Source: a bacterium (GTDB lineage Bacteria > Zixibacteria > MSB-5A5 > GN15 > FEB-12). From it: a stretch of 9,991 nucleotides of DNA. The translations under genes and the position numbers were made by a program. Shown in pieces: positions 6,525-9,991 of this stretch. Position 1 is the first letter of the stretch; each line of letters starts with the position of its first letter. The DNA lies in the NCBI GenBank assembly GCA_030612965.1, contig JAUWMW010000067.1, forward strand, positions 1 to 9,991. The letters are read 5' to 3'. The notes beneath the pieces were generated by a model. It searched no databases, was not told the origin of the DNA, and saw only the letters and a program-made list of their open reading frames with translations.

Positions 6525-7295
6525 TTAGAGTTCCTTCAAACGATCCCGGGCCTGCTCCGCCGACAGGGTGCCGGGAAAATCATCGACCAATTGTTGGTAG
6601 ATAACTTTCGCCTGATCCTTGTGCCCGAGTTCTTCGTGAGAGCGAGCCAGCTTGTAAAGCGCCCGGTCGACGTTGGGCGAACTCTTGTGTTCGTTGGTCA
6701 GGTACTCGAATTCGGTAATGGCTTCGGCGAACTTGTCCGACATATAATAGCTTTCGCCGATCCAGTAATAGGCGTTTGGAACGTTATCATGTTCTGGACA
6801 GTGTTCCAGGAAATTCCGGAAACCAGCGATAGCCTTCTCATACTCCTGTTGTCGCACCAGGATGAAGAACTCGTCATAGGTCTCATCACAGTTGATGGTC
6901 GGTACAATAGCGGTGTCCGGAGGTTTGACAGGGTCAGACTGCGCTCCCGGTGATGGCTTCACATAAATGACTTCACGTCCCTGGCAGCATTCGTTGAGCC
7001 TGACCATCAGTTCGCTGTAATTCTCGAGAAGCATAGCGATCTGGCGATGCAATTCGTCGACCGATGTCCTGATTTCACCGCGCAAGCGGCCGTCCTCTTC
7101 GGCGCCGACAGCGATGATGGAATCAACGCGCGCCAGCAGCTCTTGCGTCTTGGCATTCTCTGTCCGGAGCGCCTGTACATCCCGCTGGATAGTCTGAGCC
7201 TGCTTGTGAGTGGCACAGCCGCCCAAGAGTACACCCATAAACATAACCGCCATCACGAGGATGGCGGCTATGATCATTTTGACTCGGTTACTCAT
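6525..7295 (-). CDS. cpoB: CpoB/YbgF-like lipoprotein with coiled coil and TPR repeats
   Basis: In E. coli CpoB (YbgF) works with Tol-Pal in the periplasm and links outer-membrane constriction to peptidoglycan synthesis. The 256-residue product has a basic N-terminus, a long hydrophobic stretch and a lipobox LGGC with C27, so it is probably a lipoprotein, whereas E. coli CpoB is soluble. Residues about 33-105 are a charged coiled coil, the CpoB trimerisation-like region. A Pro-rich linker follows (112-130), then three TPR-like helical repeats from about 137 to 247, ending in PGTLSAEQARDRLKEL, typical of the CpoB C-terminus. I chose ATG 7295 over TTG 7304, which directly abuts the pal stop. 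Pal lies 9 bp upstream, the standard pal-ybgF order. Confidence 0.82.
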   Translation of the reverse strand: MSNRVKMIIAAILVMAVMFMGVLLGGCATHKQAQTIQRDVQALRTENAKTQELLARVDSIIAVGAEEDGRLRGEIRTSVDELHRQIAMLLENYSELMVRLNECCQGREVIYVKPSPGAQSDPVKPPDTAIVPTINCDETYDEFFILVRQQEYEKAIAGFRNFLEHCPEHDNVPNAYYWIGESYYMSDKFAEAITEFEYLTNEHKSSPNVDRALYKLARSHEELGHKDQAKVIYQQLVDDFPGTLSAEQARDRLKEL

Positions 7296-7304
7296 GACAC
7301 TCAA

Positions 7305-8015
7305 CTACTGTGATATGATTCGGAACTCACAGCGACGATTCTGTTTCCAGGCATCTTCGTTGTGACCCGGATCAACCGGTCGTTCCTTACCATAACTGAT
7401 AGTCGACAGTCGATTGTCCGGAACGCCGCGTCCAAGCAAATACTCCATAGCGGACATGGCGCGCTTCTCACCCAGCGACAGGTTGTATTCAACCGTGCCG
7501 CGCTCATCACAGTGACCCTCGAGCTTGAGAATGGCGTCCGTGAACTCCATCAACAGATCGTAGTTGTGATCCAAAGCCGACTTGGCCTCGGCCGTGAGAT
7601 TGAACTTATCAAAGGCGAAGTACACCGTCTGTAGCTGCGCCTGCTTGAGTTCCGGCGGCGGCGGTGCGGTCACCATGACGTAATCAACCTTAGTTTCCTG
7701 GCCGGAACCATAGTCGCTGGTTGCGGTCAGCGTAACCGTGTACGAACCAGTCGCCGTGTAGGTGTAGCTCGGGTTCTGTTCGGTCGAGGTTCCCACCCCG
7801 TCACCGAAGTCCCAACTCCAACTAGTCGGATTTCCGATCGACTGATCAGTGAAGTTAACCAGTAGCGGCTGAAGACCGACGGTCGGGTTGCCGACAAACG
7901 CTGCCGTTGGCGCCGGCGTTGGCGCTGGCGGCGGTGGTGGTGGCGGAGGTTCACCACAGCCCATGTACGAAAGAGCAAAGATCCCAATGATCCCGAGTAC
8001 GATTAGCTTCTTCAT
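7305..8015 (-). CDS. pal: Pal-like peptidoglycan-associated lipoprotein with an inserted PKD domain
   Basis: Pal anchors the outer membrane to peptidoglycan and partners with TolB. The 236-residue precursor has a lipoprotein signal (MKKLIVLGIIG..., lipobox ending YMGC, C20), a run of eight prolines (23-30) with further Pro/Ala/Thr linker, a PKD beta-sandwich at about 36-116 carrying the hallmark WSWDFGDG (66-73), a second Pro-rich linker, and an OmpA-C domain (123-236). In the OmpA domain FAFDK (133-137), GHCDERGTVEYN with D170 and NRR with R227 correspond to the residues that bind diaminopimelate in Pal. The PKD insertion is absent from E. coli Pal. Of TTG-ATG-ATG candidates the last ATG fits best, six bases from AGGAAGG. 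cpoB follows after 9 bp. Confidence 0.88.
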   Translation of the reverse strand: MKKLIVLGIIGIFALSYMGCGEPPPPPPPPAPTPAPTAAFVGNPTVGLQPLLVNFTDQSIGNPTSWSWDFGDGVGTSTEQNPSYTYTATGSYTVTLTATSDYGSGQETKVDYVMVTAPPPPELKQAQLQTVYFAFDKFNLTAEAKSALDHNYDLLMEFTDAILKLEGHCDERGTVEYNLSLGEKRAMSAMEYLLGRGVPDNRLSTISYGKERPVDPGHNEDAWKQNRRCEFRIISQ

Positions 8016-8021
8016 CATCAA

Positions 8022-8028
8022 CCTTCCT
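8022..8028 (-). promoter_or_regulatory. Ribosome binding site of pal
   Basis: AGGAAGG on the minus strand is followed by TTG-ATG-ATG. Only the second ATG (8013-8015) has normal six-base spacing, which decides the start. The site is strong, as expected for an abundant lipoprotein. Confidence 0.75.
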
Positions 8029-8072
8029 CGTTTTTATGCACACTCTCTACAACATTCTCACCAAGTTCCGGA

Positions 8073-8101
8073 AATCTACAGTACGTCTTGTGGGCGGTCA
8101 A
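8073..8101 (-). promoter_or_regulatory. Putative sigma70 promoter of pal
   Basis: TTGACC (8101-8096) and TAGATT (8078-8073) match consensus at 5/6 and 4/6 positions with a 17-base spacer. A T-rich stretch lies upstream of the -35 box. Transcription would begin near 8066, giving a leader of about 50 bases. The spacer contains CCCACAAGA, the same motif that opens the repeat block at 8192. Confidence 0.6.
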
Positions 8102-8201
8102 TAAAAAAGTGAACTATTTGAGGGGGGTAGTTTCGGGTATTTTGGCGAGACAAGTGTCACCGTAAGCGCGCGTAGGGGGTGGCCTTGCTTCGCCCACAAG
8201 A
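8086..8201. repeat. Inverted repeat pair linking the pal promoter to the repeat block
   Basis: TCTTGTGGGCG (8086-8096) and CGCCCACAAGA (8191-8201) are perfect 11-bp inverted copies 94 bases apart. The left arm lies in the spacer of the pal promoter and touches its -35 box; the right arm is the opening of the hairpin-rich block. Between them lie A- and G-rich runs and no gene. Whether the arms pair in an RNA or mark an element end is unknown. Confidence 0.5.
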
Positions 8202-8210
8202 GACAAGAAT
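8192..8210 (+). repeat. Left 19-bp flanking direct repeat
   Basis: GCCCACAAGAGACAAGAAT matches 8607-8625 at 17 of 19 positions. It opens unit 1 of the repeat block. Its first ten bases are also part of the inverted repeat with 8086-8096. Confidence 0.75.
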
Positions 8211-8218
8211 TGCATGTT

Positions 8219-8263
8219 CCGGTGGTTCCTTCGACATCCGGAGGAGGTCGTGAGAACCGCCGG
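8219..8263 (+). repeat. Stem-loop 1 of unit 1
   Basis: The outer stem CCGGTGGTTC/GAACCGCCGG has 10 pairs, one of them T8223-G8259 wobble. A CTT/TGA internal loop and an inner stem CGAC-A-TCC/GGA-G-GTCG follow, closed by a GGA loop. It corresponds to 8445-8489 in unit 2: outer pair 8 is T-A here and G-C there. Confidence 0.7.
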
Positions 8264-8278
8264 TTTCCCAGACGTACC

Positions 8279-8296
8279 CTCCGCAACACTGTGGAG
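8279..8296 (+). repeat. Small stem-loop between the main hairpins of unit 1
   Basis: CTCCGCA and TGTGGAG form 7 pairs, including G8283-T8292 wobble, around the loop ACAC. The equivalent part of unit 2 also folds (8495-8517) but with unrelated sequence. Confidence 0.5.
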
Positions 8297-8302
8297 AAGA
8301 GC

Positions 8303-8340
8303 GCAGGGTCACAATCCGCCTACGCGGATCAGGACCCTGC
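8303..8340 (+). repeat. Stem-loop 2 of unit 1
   Basis: The outer stem GCAGGGTC/GACCCTGC (8 pairs), a 3x3 internal loop ACA/CAG and the inner stem ATCCGC/GCGGAT with loop CTAC have no mispair. Compared with 8528-8570 two outer and three inner pairs change on both sides, keeping the helix. Confidence 0.8.
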
Positions 8341-8360
8341 GAAACAAGCCATTTGTGGCC

Positions 8361-8381
8361 CGGCGGAGACAAGCCCCGCCG
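8361..8381 (+). repeat. GC-rich stem-loop in unit 1
   Basis: CGGCGG and CCGCCG form 6 pairs around a 9-base loop. A smaller GCCA/TGGC hairpin at 8348-8359 lies directly before it. The corresponding part of unit 2 has the palindrome CCCCGGGG (8590-8597) instead. Confidence 0.45.
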
Positions 8382-8407
8382 CTACGCGAAAGAGAAAAGC
8401 AACTTCA

Positions 8408-8430
8408 GGACAGACGAGGAGAGACTGTCC
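8408..8430 (+). repeat. Stem-loop at the junction of units 1 and 2
   Basis: GGACAG (8408-8413) and CTGTCC (8425-8430) form 6 perfect pairs around an 11-base purine-rich loop just before the TGTTCCGG motif that opens the first hairpin of unit 2. Confidence 0.45.
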
Positions 8431-8444
8431 CAGAAGCGCGTGTT

Positions 8445-8489
8445 CCGGCGGGTCTTGCGGTTGCCGAAGGCAAACGTGTGACCTGCCGG
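8445..8489 (+). repeat. Stem-loop 1 of unit 2
   Basis: The outer stem CCGGCGGGTC/GACCTGCCGG has 10 pairs, including G8450-T8484 wobble. An internal loop and the inner stem GTTGCC/GGCAA-A-C, with one bulged A and a GAA loop, follow. It is the counterpart of 8219-8263. Confidence 0.7.
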
Positions 8490-8494
8490 CTGAT

Positions 8495-8517
8495 AGTCCT
8501 ACAGTGCAACAAGGGCT
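8495..8517 (+). repeat. Small stem-loop between the main hairpins of unit 2
   Basis: AGTCCT and AGGGCT form 6 pairs, including T8497-G8514 wobble, around an 11-base loop. Positionally it matches 8279-8296 of unit 1. Such a short stem could be chance. Confidence 0.35.
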
Positions 8518-8527
8518 TATGAGTAAT

Positions 8528-8570
8528 CGTCGGGTCACACCCTCGACTTCGTCGAGTCCAAGACCCGACG
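8528..8570 (+). repeat. Stem-loop 2 of unit 2
   Basis: The outer stem CGTCGGGTC/GACCCGACG has 9 perfect pairs, the internal loop is ACACC/TCCAA and the inner stem CTCGAC/GTCGAG closes on TTC. It shares GGGTCACA and GACCC with the counterpart at 8303-8340, while the other pairs covary. Confidence 0.8.
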
Positions 8571-8606
8571 AAACGATCTTGTGGGACAACCCCGGGGACG
8601 TCTGCC

Positions 8607-8625
8607 GCCCATAAGGGACAAGAAT
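8607..8625 (+). repeat. Right 19-bp flanking direct repeat
   Basis: GCCCATAAGGGACAAGAAT is the partner of 8192-8210, with two differences. It ends eight bases before the phzF stop codon at 8633. Confidence 0.75.
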
Positions 8626-8632
8626 CAACCCC

Positions 8633-9517
8633 TCACGTGACAAGTTCACCTTTGGCTATCATAATGACCCGCCCGCCAACGCGAACCTCAATATTGTCAC
8701 CGGTTTTCTCGGCCATCAGGTGCAGCACCGATGGGCGTCCGATCTCAATTCCCTGCTCAACCCGAATGTCGACGGAGTCCTCACCGAAATAGCGCTGTTT
8801 AACCAGATATGCGGCCAGGCAGCCGTTGGCGCTGCCGGTGGCAGGATCCTCCGGGACACCAAAATAGTGGGCGTAGAAGCGCACATTGAGCCGGCAATTC
8901 GGGTCGTATGTTTCGGGACAAAAGGTCAGTATGGCTTTGGCGCCGAGCTTCTCGATCAGGTTGTAGTACGCCGGGGTGTCGATCTTCACGCGCTTCTGCG
9001 CATCGAGAGTGCGAAGCGGCACGATCAGGTCGAAGACACCGGTAGACACTTCCAGCACTGGAAAGCGCGGGTCGAGATCGCTCTCGTTGATCTGCAGCAC
9101 AGGGGCAATGCGGGCTGGATCAATCTGGTTTCCAAACTCCGGCGGAAGCTGTCGCATGGTGAGTTCAGCGGCCTCGCCGTTCTGGTAGGTGAAATCGACC
9201 GGGACGAGTCCGGCTTTCAGGTTCAAGGTGACAGTGCCGATCTCTCTGCCGAGGATCTCTCGCTGGATCACCCAGGCCGTGCCCAGGGTGGGGTGTCCGG
9301 CAAACGGTAGTTCTCGTTCCGGAGTGAAGATGCGAACTCCGTAGGCGCCGTCAGTTTCGTTTTCGGAAAGAATGAAAGTAGTCTCTGAGAAATTGAACTC
9401 ACGGGCAATCTTCTGCATTTCTTCATCGCTGAAGCGCTGTCCGTCGCGGACCACGGCGAGCTGGTTGCCGGCGTAACGCTTTTCGGCGAAGACATCAAGT
9501 ATGTAGAATTTCGGCAT
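8633..9517 (-). CDS. PhzF-family isomerase/epimerase-like protein
   Basis: PhzF proteins have two pseudo-symmetric diaminopimelate-epimerase-like domains. The namesake isomerises trans-2,3-dihydro-3-hydroxyanthranilate in phenazine synthesis, but most relatives have unknown substrates. The 294 residues match family length. The FNFSET motif places E45, equivalent to the catalytic Glu of PhzF, exactly at the family position. FAGHPTLG (72-79, H75) and EDPATGSANG (223-232, D224) are the other two signatures. No other phenazine genes are present, so phenazine synthesis is unlikely and the true substrate is unknown. ATG 9517 is preceded by GGAGG with a four-base gap, a little short but strong. The gene lies between tolB (57 bp upstream) and the hairpin block, in the Tol-Pal gene order. 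Confidence 0.9.
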   Translation of the reverse strand: MPKFYILDVFAEKRYAGNQLAVVRDGQRFSDEEMQKIAREFNFSETTFILSENETDGAYGVRIFTPERELPFAGHPTLGTAWVIQREILGREIGTVTLNLKAGLVPVDFTYQNGEAAELTMRQLPPEFGNQIDPARIAPVLQINESDLDPRFPVLEVSTGVFDLIVPLRTLDAQKRVKIDTPAYYNLIEKLGAKAILTFCPETYDPNCRLNVRFYAHYFGVPEDPATGSANGCLAAYLVKQRYFGEDSVDIRVEQGIEIGRPSVLHLMAEKTGDNIEVRVGGRVIMIAKGELVT

Positions 9518-9541
9518 GGAACCTCCGTCCTATTCTCGAAA

Positions 9542-9565
9542 TCGTCAGGCAGAGACGCCTGACGA
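9542..9565. terminator. Perfect hairpin between tolB and phzF
   Basis: TCGTCAGGC (9542-9550) and GCCTGACGA (9557-9565) form a 9-bp perfect stem with a 6-base loop, 9 bases after the tolB stop on the minus strand. Only three Ts follow on that strand, so it may be a weak terminator, an RNA-stability hairpin or a palindromic repeat. It lies 24 bases before the phzF start, close enough to affect its expression. I see no good separate phzF promoter in the 57-bp gap. Confidence 0.5.
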
Positions 9566-9574
9566 CACATCAGT

Positions 9575-9991
9575 TCACTTAACCAGTGGACCCCAAACGG
9601 GGTTGGAGCATCCATTGTAACGTGTCAGGCGACGCTGATTACGACCGGTGACATCCATCGTGAAAATATCCTGCGGCCCAAGTCGGGTGGAGGAGAAAAC
9701 GATGTGCTTACCGTCCGGTGAGAAGTGCGGGTTCTCGTTGTGGCCCAGTTCGGTCAGGAGACGATAGCCGACGCCTGAAGTGTCTATCGAGGCCAGGTCG
9801 AATCGTCCGCCGCGCGTGCGCGATACAAAAGTGATGCGATCACCTCGCTCCGCCCAGATGGGGGAGTCGTTATAGCCGGTCTGGTAGGTGAGGCGTCGAA
9901 CGTTCAGGCCGTCGGAATCCATGATGTAAACTTGCGGTGCGCCTGAGCGATCGGATGAAAACGCAATCATGCGCCCGTCGGGCGACCAGGT
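9575..9991 (-). CDS. tolB: Tol-Pal translocation protein TolB, C-terminal propeller part (5' end outside window)
   Basis: TolB is a periplasmic beta-propeller that binds Pal and the Tol complex. The visible 138 residues open in frame with TWSPDGRMIAFSSDRSG and continue through further PD40-type blades (YNDSPIWAERGDRITFVS, NPHFSPDGKHIVFSS), closing with NPVWGPLVK, the usual TolB end (compare the PAWSPYL ending in E. coli TolB). The frame stays open to the window edge, so the internal Met at 9970 is not the start. Other WD40-like PD40 proteins share these blades. The nearby Pal and CpoB genes make TolB the best reading. The next gene is phzF rather than pal. Confidence 0.82.
   Translation of the reverse strand, partial: TWSPDGRMIAFSSDRSGAPQVYIMDSDGLNVRRLTYQTGYNDSPIWAERGDRITFVSRTRGGRFDLASIDTSGVGYRLLTELGHNENPHFSPDGKHIVFSSTRLGPQDIFTMDVTGRNQRRLTRYNGCSNPVWGPLVK

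Larger units (their letters stand above)
8192..8625 (+). repeat. 434-bp block of two diverged ~226-bp units rich in stem-loops (candidate structured non-coding element)
   Basis: The spacer between phzF and pal contains two tandem units. Unit 1 landmarks recur in unit 2 at offsets of 226 (first hairpin, 8219 to 8445), 225 (second hairpin, 8303 to 8528) and 226 (TTGTGG, 8353 to 8579). Shared text includes TGTTCCGGYGG before the first hairpin of each unit, and GGGTCACA plus a GACCC...CGAAAC tract around the second. The block is bounded by 19-bp direct repeats matching at 17 of 19 positions (8192-8210 and 8607-8625), the second looking like the start of a third, lost unit. Stem sequences differ between units but remain paired. 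Offsets not divisible by three and open frames on both strands with Arg/Pro-rich nonsense argue against coding. It might be a dispersed REP/MITE-like family or a structured RNA. Confidence 0.72.

Noticed and set aside
7293..7304. TTG start for the CpoB-like lipoprotein
   Set aside because: It directly abuts the pal stop and lacks a spaced ribosome binding site. ATG 7295 gives a standard lipoprotein signal.
8192..8625. CRISPR array or tandem minisatellite
   Set aside because: There are only two units of about 226 bp, strongly diverged, with no short identical repeats or regularly spaced unique spacers.
8192..8625. Insertion sequence or transposon remnant
   Set aside because: No transposase fragment and no terminal inverted repeats at the block ends. 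The 19-bp direct repeats look like repeat-unit starts rather than a target duplication, since they are long and imperfect.
8098..8649. Several open frames of 63-134 codons on both strands in the phzF-pal spacer
   Set aside because: They overlap one another in all directions, are Arg/Pro/Ser-rich without family signatures, and the repeat units shift by 225-229 bases, so a frame is not kept between copies. The hairpins explain the region better.
8633..9517. Phenazine biosynthesis cluster suggested by the PhzF-family gene
   Set aside because: No other phz genes are nearby, and PhzF-like proteins of unknown substrate are widespread.

Overview
This window comes from a diderm (Gram-negative-type) bacterial chromosome of moderately high GC. 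Outer-membrane Tol-Pal parts (tolB end, a Pal lipoprotein, a CpoB/YbgF lipoprotein), a periplasmic AmiC-type amidase and glutamate racemase all imply peptidoglycan plus an outer membrane. The PKD domain inside Pal, the unusual gene neighbours and the short intergenic regions suggest an uncultured lineage such as the FCB group (Zixibacteria-like) or a deltaproteobacterial relative. That placement is an inference and has low certainty.

Layout. Positions 1-2166 (minus strand): smpB, then an N-acetylmuramoyl-L-alanine amidase, then the start of murI. These are joined by stop/start overlaps (TAATG and ATGA) and lie behind a promoter that appears to give a nearly leaderless smpB mRNA. Positions 2343-3243 (plus strand): two stand-alone CheY-like receiver proteins, ending in an intrinsic terminator whose stem spans the second stop codon. 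Positions 3263-3896 (plus strand): a consensus sigma70 promoter containing a TGC-N3-GCA palindrome, then a gene joining a PhaR-type DNA-binding domain to a phasin/PhaF-like helical tail. Positions 3930-8015 (minus strand, convergent with the previous gene): pal, cpoB, an unrecognised 175-residue protein and ligA, very closely spaced. Positions 8016-8632: a gene-poor stretch holding the pal promoter and a 434-bp repeat block made of two diverged ~226-bp units rich in stem-loops. Positions 8633-9991 (minus strand): a PhzF-family enzyme and, upstream of it, the C-terminal end of tolB.

How it fits together. TolB, Pal and CpoB belong to the envelope-constriction machinery, and the amidase and MurI act on peptidoglycan, so much of the window concerns the cell envelope. 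The classical tolB-pal adjacency is broken here by phzF and the repeat block, and pal has its own promoter next to the block.

The most unusual item is the repeat block at 8192-8625. Its two units keep hairpin architecture while the stem sequences change by paired substitutions. The wobble pairs I found make sense as G-U only if the plus strand is read as RNA, which is opposite to the flanking genes. I regard it as a candidate structured non-coding element or dispersed repeat family. Second is the PhaR-phasin fusion with an apparent operator in its own promoter.
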